The translations under genes and the position numbers were made by a program. The notes below the pieces were generated by a model. It was not told the origin of the DNA. It worked only from the letters and a program-made list of their open reading frames with translations, and searched no databases. 47,059 nt of DNA from an uncultured Bacteroidota bacterium (GTDB lineage Bacteria; Bacteroidota; Bacteroidia; Chitinophagales; Saprospiraceae). Shown one piece after another: positions 1 to 7,585 of the stretch. Position 1 is the first letter of the stretch, and every line of letters begins with the position of its first letter. The DNA lies in contig CAINVS010000607.1 in NCBI GenBank assembly GCA_903854205.1, positions 1 through 47,059 on the forward strand, written 5' to 3'.

Positions 1-21
1 AGTCTAAGTAAAGTTCGCTAT

Positions 22-75
22 AAAAAAAACAAAACCCCGAAGGAAACTAAATCCATTGGGGTTTTCTTTTTAAAC
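22..75 (-). terminator. Terminator downstream of mtnA
   Basis: Inverted repeat AAAACCCC (31-38) and GGGGTTTT (58-65). On the minus strand it is followed by a long T run (the A run at 22-29), and on the plus strand by TTTTCTTTTT, so it could stop transcription both ways. It lies about 70 bases past the mtnA stop codon. Confidence 0.75.
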
Positions 76-136
76 AAGATATGTATAACTGATATTTAAT
101 CAGGACTTTACAGTAGTTTCTCACATCTCACTTCTC

Positions 137-1231
137 TTATGTCATTTCCGGAAAAAGCCCTGTCAGTCCATTTTCTGTGGCTGCGCAAATCCCCCTTTCG
201 GTGATGAGACCGCTAACCAATCGGGCAGGCGTGACATCGAAACCGTAGTTGGCTGCGGGGGTTGTGGGCGGACAGATTAATACCTTGTCAATTACTCCGG
301 CAGAATTGAGACCCTGAAAATATTTTACCTCGTCCTGATTTCTTTCTTCAATCGGAATTTCTTTGAGTCCGTCATTGATGGTCCAGTCAATCGTGGTGGA
401 GGGCAATGCAACAAAGAACGGAACATTGTTATCTTTGGCTGCCAATGCTTTGAGGTAGGTGCCGATTTTATTGGCCACATCGCCCTGACGGGTGGTACGG
501 TCAGTTCCCACAAATACAATATCCACCATGCCATGCTGCATGAGGTGACCGCCGGTGTTATCCACTATGAGTGTATGCGGTACTTTGTGCTGACTCAGTT
601 CCCAAGCTGTGAGATTGGAACCCTGATTGCGCGGGCGGGTTTCATCCACCCAAACATGTACTTTGATACCTTTTTCCATCGCCTGATAAATGGGAGAAGT
701 GATGGTTCCCCAACGGATACAGCCCATCATACCGGCATTGCAGTGTGTAAGAATATTGACGGTTTCTCCGCCCTTGCGCTTGCTGATTTCCTCGATGAGC
801 GGAAGGCCGTGTACGCCAATCATGCGGCAGATTTCAATATCTTCGGCCACGATATTATGGGCAGTTTCCAATGCAATTCGGGTTTTTTCTTCCTTGCCTT
901 TGGCGCTGTTGATGGCTTCCATCATACGGTCGATACAGACAAAAAGATTGACTGCGGTAGGGCGTGAACTGCGCAGGTATTCGGCAGCCTTTTCAATTTC
1001 ATGATCGAGCAGGGCTTCAGAGGCGTCGCGGCAGGCCATCCATAGTCCGTATGAAGCGGTTGCGCCGATAAGCGGTGCGCCCCGTACAATCATCTGAACG
1101 ATAGCCTGAAATACATCTTCTAGGTTGTGAAGTGTTTCCACATGTAATTCATGCGGAAGCAGGGTTTGATTTATAATCTGTACTTCCTGTTTTTCGTTGA
1201 GCCAGATGGTTCTAAGTGGATTGGGTAGCAT
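137..1231 (-). CDS. mtnA: S-methyl-5-thioribose-1-phosphate isomerase (MtnA)
   Basis: Isomerises methylthioribose-1-phosphate to methylthioribulose-1-phosphate in the methionine salvage pathway; a cytoplasmic enzyme of the eIF2B-like fold. The 364-aa length is typical. Visible family motifs are RGAPLIG (50-56), THCNAG with the predicted catalytic Cys164, DETRPRNQG (196-204), GTDR with the predicted catalytic Asp244, GDVANKIGTY (250-259) and FDVTPARLVSGLITERG near the end. The stretch after THCNAG (GMMGCIRWGT) differs from the more usual GWLAT-type sequence but keeps the WGT. It lies 237 bp downstream of mtnC on the same strand, so the two may be co-regulated, although the spacing leaves room for a separate promoter. 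MtnB, MtnD and MTA phosphorylase genes are not in the window. Confidence 0.95.
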   Translation of the reverse strand: MLPNPLRTIWLNEKQEVQIINQTLLPHELHVETLHNLEDVFQAIVQMIVRGAPLIGATASYGLWMACRDASEALLDHEIEKAAEYLRSSRPTAVNLFVCIDRMMEAINSAKGKEEKTRIALETAHNIVAEDIEICRMIGVHGLPLIEEISKRKGGETVNILTHCNAGMMGCIRWGTITSPIYQAMEKGIKVHVWVDETRPRNQGSNLTAWELSQHKVPHTLIVDNTGGHLMQHGMVDIVFVGTDRTTRQGDVANKIGTYLKALAAKDNNVPFFVALPSTTIDWTINDGLKEIPIEERNQDEVKYFQGLNSAGVIDKVLICPPTTPAANYGFDVTPARLVSGLITERGICAATENGLTGLFPEMT

Positions 1232-1272
1232 ATATAGGTGGAATAGTTTGTTATTTGGTTAGGTTGTTTTGA

Positions 1273-1312
1273 GACGTTATAGATAACGTCTGTACTAAAT
1301 ACCGTCTGTACT
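1273..1312. repeat. Palindrome GACGTTAT-AG-ATAACGTC with adjoining direct repeat
   Basis: In the 237-bp mtnC-mtnA gap. GACGTTAT (1273-1280) and ATAACGTC (1283-1290) form an 8-bp hairpin with a two-base loop. CGTCTGTACT occurs at 1287-1296 and again at 1303-1312. It resembles the AGACGTTGCAAYGC sequence near 20030, so it may belong to a dispersed intergenic repeat family. No gene is supported in this gap; the 105-aa ORF across it is only a shadow. Confidence 0.5.
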
Positions 1313-1453
1313 GTATAAATCCGCACAACAATAAAATTTACCGCAAAGCAAAAAAGTGTTGCGCAAAGTGATAAAAGCATTTCAAAAAATGAAAATGAAA
1401 TCCTGTGTTTAAAAGGATTGTAAGTGTTATTAAGGTATAAAGGATTCTTAAAT

Positions 1454-1485
1454 CCGCACATCCGCAAATCACCCCATCCGCACAT
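1454..1485 (-). repeat. GATGTGCGGAT repeat overlapping the end of mtnC
   Basis: On the minus strand the sequence reads GATGTGCGGAT, a short spacer, then GCGGATGTGCGGAT. A near-identical copy (two differences over about 31 bases) lies just after the lpxK stop at 9667-9697. Here the first unit is translated and gives the last residues of MtnC (DVRMG, then stop). Confidence 0.6.
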
Positions 1486-2173
1486 CATTTAACAGTTTGT
1501 CCACTTCCTTAAAATCTACCGCTTTTTTGTGGGTTGATTCCGGATCTGTGCCGGGACGAATCAATTTAATCGTTTGTATGCCTGCTTCTTTAGCAGCGTC
1601 GAGTTCCTGTTCGATATCCGATAAAAAAACAATTTCAGCGCCGGGCAGTCCCAAGGCCAATTGTATGTTTTTATAGGATTGCACTTCGCGCTTATGTCCA
1701 ACAACCGTATCGAAATAATCGGAGAATAGTCCGGTGAGATCACCTGCCTCAGAGTAACCGAAGAGCAATCGCTGTGCCGGCACGGAACCTGAAGAATAGA
1801 CGCCGATTTTAAAACCTTTTTCTTTCCAACTTTTCAGCATGTCGGCGACTTCGGGATAAAGATGGCCTTTCAGACTACCGTTTTTGTAGCCTTTATCCCA
1901 AATTTTACCCTGCATGGCCTTCAGCGCCGGATGTTTGCGGTCGGTACGGCACCAATGTGCCAGATAATCAATAGCGCCTAAGTCATCAATATCCTTGCCT
2001 TCCTCTTCTTTCACGGTCTGCTTCGCAGCTTCAAGCTGCGCCTTCACGGAAGGTTCATCAATTGCAGCTTTTACCTCGTCGAGATGTTCCAAAAAATATG
2101 GAAAAAGGACATCGGCCACAAAAGAAATGGAGGTAGTTGTACCTTCGATGTCGGTCAAAATATATTTTATCAT
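1469..2173 (-). CDS. mtnC: Enolase-phosphatase E1 (MtnC)
   Basis: Bifunctional HAD-superfamily enzyme of methionine salvage that enolises and dephosphorylates diketo-methylthiopentyl-phosphate; cytoplasmic. The 234-aa length matches the family. The HAD motif I region is TDIEGTT (Asp8, Glu10), followed by VYSSGSVPAQRLLFG and FDTVVGHKREVQSY, both typical of the E1 group, and FLSDIEQELDAAKEAG near the C-terminus. The final residues DVRMG are encoded by a repeat also found beyond lpxK, so the original end may have been replaced. The start at 2173 gives the usual MIKYILTDIEGT N-terminus. mtnA lies downstream on the same strand. Confidence 0.93.
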   Translation of the reverse strand: MIKYILTDIEGTTTSISFVADVLFPYFLEHLDEVKAAIDEPSVKAQLEAAKQTVKEEEGKDIDDLGAIDYLAHWCRTDRKHPALKAMQGKIWDKGYKNGSLKGHLYPEVADMLKSWKEKGFKIGVYSSGSVPAQRLLFGYSEAGDLTGLFSDYFDTVVGHKREVQSYKNIQLALGLPGAEIVFLSDIEQELDAAKEAGIQTIKLIRPGTDPESTHKKAVDFKEVDKLLNDVRMG

Positions 2174-2366
2174 TTTATTATTTTTCAGAGCAGGTTTTTG
2201 AATTATCTTTTAATTCGTGGTCCTTCGCTTCGCTGAGCGGTCCCAGGGTTCATCTTTCAACTTTAATCTTTCGTTTCACGGACCTCCGGTTCATCTTTTA
2301 TCTTCAGAAAATGCGTCTTAACTTCGCATTAACCTCGCTTTAACATCAATATTCCAAATAGTTTTA
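2174..2366. other. Divergent intergenic region with repeat-like tracts
   Basis: Non-coding stretch between mtnC (minus) and the PDZ protein (plus). It holds two related pyrimidine-rich segments, GGGTTCATCTTTCAAC and CCGGTTCATCTTTTATC, each after a GGTCC or GGACC element, so it looks like decayed intergenic repeat. The small ORFs here are not supported. Confidence 0.4.
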
Positions 2367-2374
2367 TACTTTTG
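2367..2374 (+). promoter_or_regulatory. Candidate -7 box TACTTTTG for the PDZ protein
   Basis: Matches the Bacteroidota TAnnTTTG -7 element and would start transcription about 20 bases before the ATG at 2403. I see no good TTG at the expected -33 spacing, so this is a half-site call. Confidence 0.4.
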
Positions 2375-2402
2375 AATATTACTTCATTAAAAATCGAACG
2401 CT

Positions 2403-3584
2403 ATGAGAAAATATATCCTTAACAAAAGCGCATTACTCAGCCTTGCCTTTGCTGCAATGGGCACTGCTGCCTTCGCACAGCAGACTGAAACCCCAAAACA
2501 GGAATCAAAGGTAACAATTATTAAAAAAACTATTGATGAGAATGGCGTAGAAACTGTTGAAAAAATTGAGCGCAGCAGTTTTGAAAATATACAGGAACTT
2601 GAAGATGTCAATATTACAATCAATACTAAGGGAGAAAAGCCTGTTTTGGGTATCAATATAGAAAAAAATGCAGCGGGTGTTGAAATAGTCGGCATCAGCA
2701 TTCCTGCCAAAGAAGCCGGTCTTAAAATCGGTGATATTGTTAAAGAGGCAGATGGCGAAAAAATTGAAAGTATTGAGGGTCTTCAAAAGAACATCCGCAG
2801 TAAGAAAATTGGCCAAATTGTCAGTATAAATATTTTGAGAAACGGACAGCCTTTGACCCTAAATGCAACAGTTGTGTCCGGTGAAAAAGAACTTGCTGTT
2901 GAACACCGTCATGACTTGAGAAGAAAGGAAACAAAAGAAATTGACCCTTGCCAAAAATTGGAACAGCTTAAAGGCGAACCATTTATTGGGGTTTTCATCA
3001 ACACCGGAGCTGATGTTTCAGAAATTACAGATATCGTAAAAAACAGCGGTGCTGCCGCTTCCGAACTACGCAGAAGCGACATTATCAGAAAAATCAACAA
3101 CAAAGATGTTGCAGGTTACGACAATCTTCTAGCTGTTCTTAAAGAATTCAAACCAGGTCAGACAGTACGCATTAGCTATGAACGCGACGGCAAAATGGAT
3201 AAAACCCGCGTACGCCTCATCAGCCAGGCGGATCGCAATCCGGAATACACTGCAAAACTCCAAAAGCGCTGCGAAGAAAAAACGCCGCAGACCAAAAATG
3301 ATGAACCATCCAAATTGTCTGAAAGTATTGGCCTTGCCACTTTGGATCTGTTTCCTAATCCAGCCACAGAATTTGTAACGCTCAATTTTGCGGGCGGTAG
3401 CAATGAAACGGTGACTGTGACCCTGCTCAGCATCGAGGGTAAAGAAATTATCCGTATGAAACTGAATGGAAAAGGCGAGACATTCAGCGAACAGCTCAAT
3501 GTTTCAAAACTGCCAAAAGGGCTGTATATCGTCACTGTTAAACAGGGAGAAACTGTAGTAAGCAAACAGTTCAGCAAAATATAA
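2403..3584 (+). CDS. Secreted two-PDZ-domain protein with T9SS sorting domain
   Basis: The 393-aa protein begins with a signal peptide (MRKYILNKSALLSLAFAAMGTAAFAQ). It has two PDZ-like modules: about residues 78-150 (GVEIVGISIPAKEAGLKIGD) and about 185-265 (SEITDIVKNSGAAASELRRSD). The C-terminus, from about 310, is a type-A T9SS sorting domain (DLFPNPATEFVTLNF ... LPKGLYIVTVKQGETVVSKQFSKI). There is no protease domain, so unlike HtrA-type proteins it is probably a peptide-binding or scaffold protein, exported by T9SS and then anchored at the surface or released. It is likely monocistronic, with a promoter half-site before it and a clear terminator 25 bp after it. The exact ligand is unknown. 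Confidence 0.85.
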   Translation: MRKYILNKSALLSLAFAAMGTAAFAQQTETPKQESKVTIIKKTIDENGVETVEKIERSSFENIQELEDVNITINTKGEKPVLGINIEKNAAGVEIVGISIPAKEAGLKIGDIVKEADGEKIESIEGLQKNIRSKKIGQIVSINILRNGQPLTLNATVVSGEKELAVEHRHDLRRKETKEIDPCQKLEQLKGEPFIGVFINTGADVSEITDIVKNSGAAASELRRSDIIRKINNKDVAGYDNLLAVLKEFKPGQTVRISYERDGKMDKTRVRLISQADRNPEYTAKLQKRCEEKTPQTKNDEPSKLSESIGLATLDLFPNPATEFVTLNFAGGSNETVTVTLLSIEGKEIIRMKLNGKGETFSEQLNVSKLPKGLYIVTVKQGETVVSKQFSKI

Positions 3585-3609
3585 GGTTTTTATTTGAATG
3601 ATAGAGCAA

Positions 3610-3640
3610 CCCCGAAAATGTAGCATTTCGGGGTTTTTTG
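3610..3640 (+). terminator. Intrinsic terminator after the PDZ protein
   Basis: CCCCGAAA (3610-3617) and TTTCGGGG (3626-3633) form an 8-bp stem followed by TTTTTTG on the plus strand. Confidence 0.9.
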
Positions 3641-3653
3641 TTTTTAAAAGATA

Positions 3654-3684
3654 TTGCAATTCAATTTCTTTTGAAATATATTTG
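3654..3684 (+). promoter_or_regulatory. Bacteroidota promoter TTG-N20-TATATTTG
   Basis: TTG at 3654-3656, exactly 20 bases, then TATATTTG at 3677-3684. It lies just after the preceding terminator and would give a 5' leader of about 40 bases for the gene starting at 3731. Confidence 0.75.
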
Positions 3685-3730
3685 TAGTACGGTCTTTGCC
3701 TTCAAAGACCCAAAATAAAAACCAACTTTC

Positions 3731-4561
3731 ATGTACGTTGTATTTGACATAAAAATAAAATCAGGCGGTTCCGCCCGCGATCTGCAATCGAGATGGCCTT
3801 CATTCAGAAATTTGCTGATCAGTATCTATAACTGGGCAGAACTTCCATTGACTTTCGACCAAAACCAGGGAGAAATATCTGGACACAGCTATGATTCGGA
3901 TGACGATTTGATCTGTCCTTCCGCAAATATTGATTCCAGGAATCAGGACTTGAAATTCCTAAAGGAGGATTTATGTTTAAAAATTACTATTAACGCATCT
4001 TCCTATTCAGATTTTTATACGATCGAATTGCTGAGCCCAAACAGCGATGAAAATATTAAATTTCTGTTCTCCACTCATCGAAGCGATTTCACCGTTAAAC
4101 TGAATAACCAAAATTATCAAAAGTGGGTGGACATGCTGTATGAATGGAAATCGCCTGCCGGAAACAGACTTGGTACTGTTGAAAATGTAACAATGGGCCC
4201 GATCATCATGCAAAATAAAATCGGATGTACCGACGAAGCCATTGTTTGGAAATGGTTCCGTGCACAATTGATCAAAATTTACCAACTTTCGGACTTAGCG
4301 GAAATTATGCCCTTTCAGGAAAAAATGGTTAAATACAAGGAGCTTTACAGCTCCGGAAATCACAAAATTGCCGGTTCCATTAACTTTGACTTTAGTAAGA
4401 AAAAGGATATTAACATTTATTATGATGGAGGCATCGAAAATGAAAAGGTGAGTACCTTGGTCTGGCCCGAATATATTGTTCTAAGGGTTTATTCAGACAA
4501 TCCTTATAAGGCAGTTTGGATGGAGGCTTTGGAGAAATTTAATCCTGAGGATTGGGCTTAA
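3731..4561 (+). CDS. Unrecognised cytoplasmic protein, 276 aa
   Basis: I do not recognise a family. No signal peptide, membrane segment or sorting domain is visible, so it is probably cytoplasmic. The sequence is rich in aromatic residues and alternating hydrophobic strands (KITINASSYSDFYTIELL; INFDFSKKKDINIYYDGG), suggesting a mixed alpha/beta fold, and ends in an aromatic stretch (YKAVWMEALEKFNPEDWA). Four Trp residues fall in the last half, including KWVDMLYEW and EAIVWKWFRAQ. It has its own strong promoter match, which argues for a real expressed gene. It is followed 57 bp later by the CIA30-like gene on the same strand, but a functional link is not evident. Size and composition would fit a toxin-immunity or DUF-type protein; this is speculation. 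Confidence 0.7.
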   Translation: MYVVFDIKIKSGGSARDLQSRWPSFRNLLISIYNWAELPLTFDQNQGEISGHSYDSDDDLICPSANIDSRNQDLKFLKEDLCLKITINASSYSDFYTIELLSPNSDENIKFLFSTHRSDFTVKLNNQNYQKWVDMLYEWKSPAGNRLGTVENVTMGPIIMQNKIGCTDEAIVWKWFRAQLIKIYQLSDLAEIMPFQEKMVKYKELYSSGNHKIAGSINFDFSKKKDINIYYDGGIENEKVSTLVWPEYIVLRVYSDNPYKAVWMEALEKFNPEDWA

Positions 4562-4618
4562 CTGAGCCTTTTAAAAACAATAACTTAATATCGATGTTTT
4601 ATCTTTAAAATAAACAAG

Positions 4619-5164
4619 ATGAAACTACTGACATTTTTCTTACTGATGCTATTGACAACAGATAACAAACTCAGATTCGATTTCGGAAAAGAAAAGGGCA
4701 ATACCAATGACTGGTTTACCCTGACTGACAATGTGATGGGCGGTGTCAGTACTTCAAAACTGACTTATGCTGACAAGTCACTGAAATTCAGCGGCAATAT
4801 TTCCTTCCGGAATAATGGTGGCTTTGCTTCTCTGCGCGCCAATTTTGGAAAATATGACCTCTCTGCTTTTTCTGAAGTCAGCATCAGATTCCGGGCTGAA
4901 AACCAAAAATTTGCCCTTACGCTTGAGAACAGCAAAAACTGGTGGGAACCGAATTACAAATACGAATTTCAGTCAGATACAAACACTGAATGGAAAACCG
5001 TAAAATTCAAACTGTCTGAATTTCATGAAGAGGTCATCGGCCGTAAAACCGGCGCATCCATTAATAAATCAGTCCTAAAAGATATCTGCCGTATAGGCAT
5101 CATCACCAATGACAAAAAAGAGGGCACTTTCGCGATTGAGATTGATTTTATCGAGTTTTTATAA
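4619..5164 (+). CDS. CIA30-family (galactose-binding-like) protein
   Basis: The 181-aa protein resembles the CIA30 family, named after complex I intermediate-associated protein 30, a beta-sandwich fold. Diagnostic stretches are DWFTLTDNVMGGVSTS (about 36-50), SGNISFRNNGGFASLRA and the later WKTVKFKLSEFHEEVIGR. The N-terminus MKLLTFFLLMLLTT is hydrophobic and may be a short signal sequence, though no clean cleavage site is visible. Bacterial members are poorly characterised and should not be assumed to act on respiratory complex I. It converges with the next minus-strand gene, with only 15 bp between them and no terminator. The start at 4619 follows an A-rich leader containing a weak TATCTTTA box. 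Confidence 0.8.
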   Translation: MKLLTFFLLMLLTTDNKLRFDFGKEKGNTNDWFTLTDNVMGGVSTSKLTYADKSLKFSGNISFRNNGGFASLRANFGKYDLSAFSEVSIRFRAENQKFALTLENSKNWWEPNYKYEFQSDTNTEWKTVKFKLSEFHEEVIGRKTGASINKSVLKDICRIGIITNDKKEGTFAIEIDFIEFL

Positions 5165-5179
5165 TTGCAAGCATTGACA

Positions 5180-5641
5180 CTAAGCCCTAATCGCCTCTTT
5201 CCGCAAATAAATAAATCCCGGATTGCAGGTGCCGATACTCGAAAAGCCCGACCATGGGCCCTCCAGACTATAAGCACCATTTCGAAAACGGAATTGCAGC
5301 GGCATATTTTTGATACACCAGGCAGCTCTTTCCCTAATATTTTGGTTGGTTATGCGAACATCTTCCAGTTTAACGGCCGAACCGATTAAGGTACCTTTCA
5401 CATCGAAATATCCGAAGCTGCTGCCTGTTTTCAGGACGCCTTTGCCGATGATTTCGTTGCCGGTCAGCGTCAGGTTCAGTTCATAGTCATATTCCTGAGA
5501 AATACCGCCCACTTTCTGTGTCAGTTTGCCTGTCCATCTGCCGCCTATAATATATGGCGCCATGATTTCCAGTTCCGTTTCCTGAGCAGAAAGGGAAAAG
5601 CTGAAAGCCAAAAGGAGCGTATAAAGCAGCAGTTTTTTCAT
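5180..5641 (-). CDS. Small secreted beta-rich protein downstream of apbE
   Basis: The ORF track starts at 5659, but the better start is the ATG at 5641 (MKKLLLYTLLLAFSFSLSAQ), which gives a clean signal peptide and begins two bases after the apbE stop. The mature part, about 133 aa, looks like a small beta-barrel or lipocalin-like domain: GRWTGKLTQKVGG, then alternating strands (YDYELNLTLTGNEIIGKGV), then RERAAWCIKNMPLQF and GTCNPGFIYL, with two cysteines that could pair. Its placement as the last gene of the MbnP-like/ApbE unit implies co-expression. I recognise the WC-K and C-PG pattern from other Bacteroidota secreted proteins but know no function. Confidence 0.75.
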   Translation of the reverse strand: MKKLLLYTLLLAFSFSLSAQETELEIMAPYIIGGRWTGKLTQKVGGISQEYDYELNLTLTGNEIIGKGVLKTGSSFGYFDVKGTLIGSAVKLEDVRITNQNIRERAAWCIKNMPLQFRFRNGAYSLEGPWSGFSSIGTCNPGFIYLRKEAIRA

Positions 5642-5643
5642 GT

Positions 5644-6690
5644 TTATTGTTTTATCCATTTACCCACAGGTTCTGTATATTTCACCTGCATATTGCCCTT
5701 ATTGTCGGCATAAATAAAGTAGGCTTCCACATCCGGCAGGCTCTCCACCAGGCTCCAAGCCTTTTCAAAACCCATTGCCATACAGGCTGTTGCAATTGCA
5801 TCGGCCGCTGCACAGTCTTTTGTAAAAACAGAGGCGCTCAGCAGATTGTTTTTTTCGGGATAACCGCTGAAGGGATTAATAGTATGCGCATATTTTTTGC
5901 CTTTTACCTGGATGATATTGCGATAATTGCCCGAAGTGGCCAAACTCAAATCATTCAGTTCCACGATAACCTGCATATCATTGACCGAAGCCTCTTCTTT
6001 TGGGGTGTTTATTCCGATAATCCAACCATATTCTTTGGACTGTTTGCCACGGCAACGGATTTCTCCGCCCACCTCTATCATATAATGTTTTATGCCCTTC
6101 ATTTCCAAAAATCTGCCTATTTCATCGGCCCCATCACCCGGAGCAATGGCATTGAAGACAATCTGTGTTTTGGGATTCGATTTTTTTATCCAGGCACCTT
6201 CAGCACTTTCTGTAATTGATACCGTTGTATAATCGCTGAGCGTGCGCAGGGAATCAATAATAGCCGAATCCGGATTTTCTACACCCTTTTTCTCGCCTTT
6301 TCCAAAGCCCCAATAATTGACCAAAGGCATGACTGCCGGATTGAACCAGCCTGCAGTTTGCCCATAATACAATCCTGAAATTTTGAAATTGCGCAACAGG
6401 TGCTGTGGCGCTTTATTGGAAATAAAAATGCCGCTGTCACTCGAATTGAATGCCGACAAACGGGAATCCTCCCTGTAGGTGGAAATTTCCTTGTCGAACA
6501 CTTCCAAAAGAGAATCGATTTGAGGCTGAAAATTACGGTTCAGACTATCGTGATAAGAAATGCTGTAGCCCGATCCCATAGTTTTTCCGCTGAACTCTAC
6601 CAATTTCTTGGTTTTTTCGGCGACAGGACCACAGGAACTGCCTATAATCAGCAATAGAAATAATAAAGCGCTACTGTATAAAAAACGCAT
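5644..6690 (-). CDS. apbE: FAD:protein FMN transferase, lipoprotein (ApbE)
   Basis: Transfers FMN from FAD to a Thr/Ser of target proteins, acting outside the cytoplasmic membrane. I prefer the ATG at 6690 to the track start at 6801: it gives MRFLYSSALLFLLLIIGSSC, a lipoprotein-type signal with a cysteine at the end, and a 348-aa protein of normal ApbE length. Family motifs seen are GKTMGSGYSISY, AIAPGDGADEIGRFLE, GGEIRCRG, LATSGNYRN, HTINPFSGYP and DCAAADAIATACMAMG (the metal-binding Asp region). It overlaps the upstream MbnP-like gene by 20 bp and touches the downstream secreted gene, so the three are surely one transcript. No obvious flavinylation acceptor (FMN-bind domain) is encoded nearby. 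Confidence 0.93.
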   Translation of the reverse strand: MRFLYSSALLFLLLIIGSSCGPVAEKTKKLVEFSGKTMGSGYSISYHDSLNRNFQPQIDSLLEVFDKEISTYREDSRLSAFNSSDSGIFISNKAPQHLLRNFKISGLYYGQTAGWFNPAVMPLVNYWGFGKGEKKGVENPDSAIIDSLRTLSDYTTVSITESAEGAWIKKSNPKTQIVFNAIAPGDGADEIGRFLEMKGIKHYMIEVGGEIRCRGKQSKEYGWIIGINTPKEEASVNDMQVIVELNDLSLATSGNYRNIIQVKGKKYAHTINPFSGYPEKNNLLSASVFTKDCAAADAIATACMAMGFEKAWSLVESLPDVEAYFIYADNKGNMQVKYTEPVGKWIKQ

Positions 6691-7462
6691 TGCGGGTATT
6701 GTTTTTAATTTTTTGAATAATTGCAGTTGAATCCTCATTGACAAAGGAAATGCCCTCGAAAAGTTTATTATAATTGAGCCCGATCGGAATTTTTGTATCA
6801 ACTCCGTCGACTGCTGTCACCGAATAAGGAAGCTCTATCCAAACAGTATCTTTCAGTTCATAAATGGTAGTGTCCGTTATATTTTTTATCAATTCCCAGC
6901 GCCCGAAACGGTACTCCGTATTTGAGAGATTGTAAAAACCATTGGCAGAGGCGAGCGGATTTGAACTTGTTGTAATGGCTGTTCCGTCTGTATTCAGTGC
7001 AATACCTTGCAATCCGACCAAAAAACGGACTTTTTCGTAATTGCCAAAATCGATAAAGCTGCCTATGTCATTGACAAAGGTTCCCGGTTTCAGCATTGCA
7101 TAATCGTCAATGGTCCAGACACTGCTTCCATCCTGTAAAGTTAACAAAACAGTATCTTTTACTAATACTGCACTGCCGTCTGCCCTAAGCAGGGAGACCG
7201 AAGAAATGAGTATTGAGGAGGATTTTACCTGATAAGCATCTCCGGAAAGATCGTAATAAAACTCCATCAGGTTAAAATTTGTTCCCAGTCTATCAATACT
7301 GTGTGCCATATCAAACCTGAGCTGATAGTATTCACAACAGCAGGTTTTATCAGCCTCGGCATTATAGTTTTTTGCCAACGGATCATTACAGCCTTCCACA
7401 TTGCTGCAGCTTTGCAGTAGAAAATAAACAGCAAGTAATAGGTAAATAGGTAGAATTCGCAT
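6671..7462 (-). CDS. MbnP-like lipoprotein
   Basis: The start at 7462 (MRILPIYLLLAVYFLLQSC) gives a lipoprotein signal; the track start at 7516 adds an untypical leader. Just after it lies GCNDPLAKNYNAEADKTCCC, a Cys-rich version of the GCxDPxAxNYNxxA motif common in Bacteroidota secreted proteins. The rest (about residues 50-255) resembles the MbnP-like family: strand-rich, with SSILISSVSLLRADGS, FGNYEKVRFLVGLQG, NGFYNLSNTEYRFGRWELI and a closing IPIGLNYNKLFEG. MbnP proteins were named for methanobactin/copper loci, but the many Bacteroidota relatives are uncharacterised; copper binding here is only possible. It is the first gene of the apbE unit. Confidence in the family is moderate. Confidence 0.65.
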   Translation of the reverse strand: MRILPIYLLLAVYFLLQSCSNVEGCNDPLAKNYNAEADKTCCCEYYQLRFDMAHSIDRLGTNFNLMEFYYDLSGDAYQVKSSSILISSVSLLRADGSAVLVKDTVLLTLQDGSSVWTIDDYAMLKPGTFVNDIGSFIDFGNYEKVRFLVGLQGIALNTDGTAITTSSNPLASANGFYNLSNTEYRFGRWELIKNITDTTIYELKDTVWIELPYSVTAVDGVDTKIPIGLNYNKLFEGISFVNEDSTAIIQKIKNNTRNAFFIQ

Positions 7463-7480
7463 TTGTTTGGAATTAAAACA

Positions 7481-7488
7481 CAAATATA
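7481..7488 (-). promoter_or_regulatory. Candidate -7 box (TATATTTG) for the MbnP-like/apbE unit
   Basis: CAAATATA on the plus strand reads TATATTTG on the minus strand, about 20 bases before the ATG at 7462. The -33 position has no good TTG, so only the -7 half is supported. Confidence 0.45.
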
Positions 7489-7513
7489 CAGTATAATGCC
7501 GAAACTGTAAATA

Positions 7514-7546
7514 CAAAAGCCCAAAACGATTAAAGCGTTTTGGGCT
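7514..7546 (-). terminator. Terminator after the Thr/Asn-rich lipoprotein
   Basis: A perfect 11-bp stem, AGCCCAAAACG (7518-7528) and CGTTTTGGGCT (7536-7546), is followed on the minus strand by TTTTG. It separates this lipoprotein gene from the MbnP-like unit. Confidence 0.85.
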
Positions 7547-7585
7547 GATATGAATTTTCTTTAAAAATTCCCTATTCTTACAGGC

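Noticed and set aside
533-1004. Plus-strand ORFs of 104-144 aa over mtnA
   Set aside because: They lie wholly antisense to a clear MtnA gene and show no recognisable protein features.
1171-1488. 105-aa minus-strand ORF in the mtnA-mtnC gap
   Set aside because: Overlaps the ends of both real genes, has low-complexity composition and a Cys/Phe-rich odd sequence; no motif or promoter.
5647-6219. 190-aa plus-strand ORF over apbE
   Set aside because: Antisense shadow of ApbE; Cys/His/Phe-rich composition typical of reverse-strand reading.
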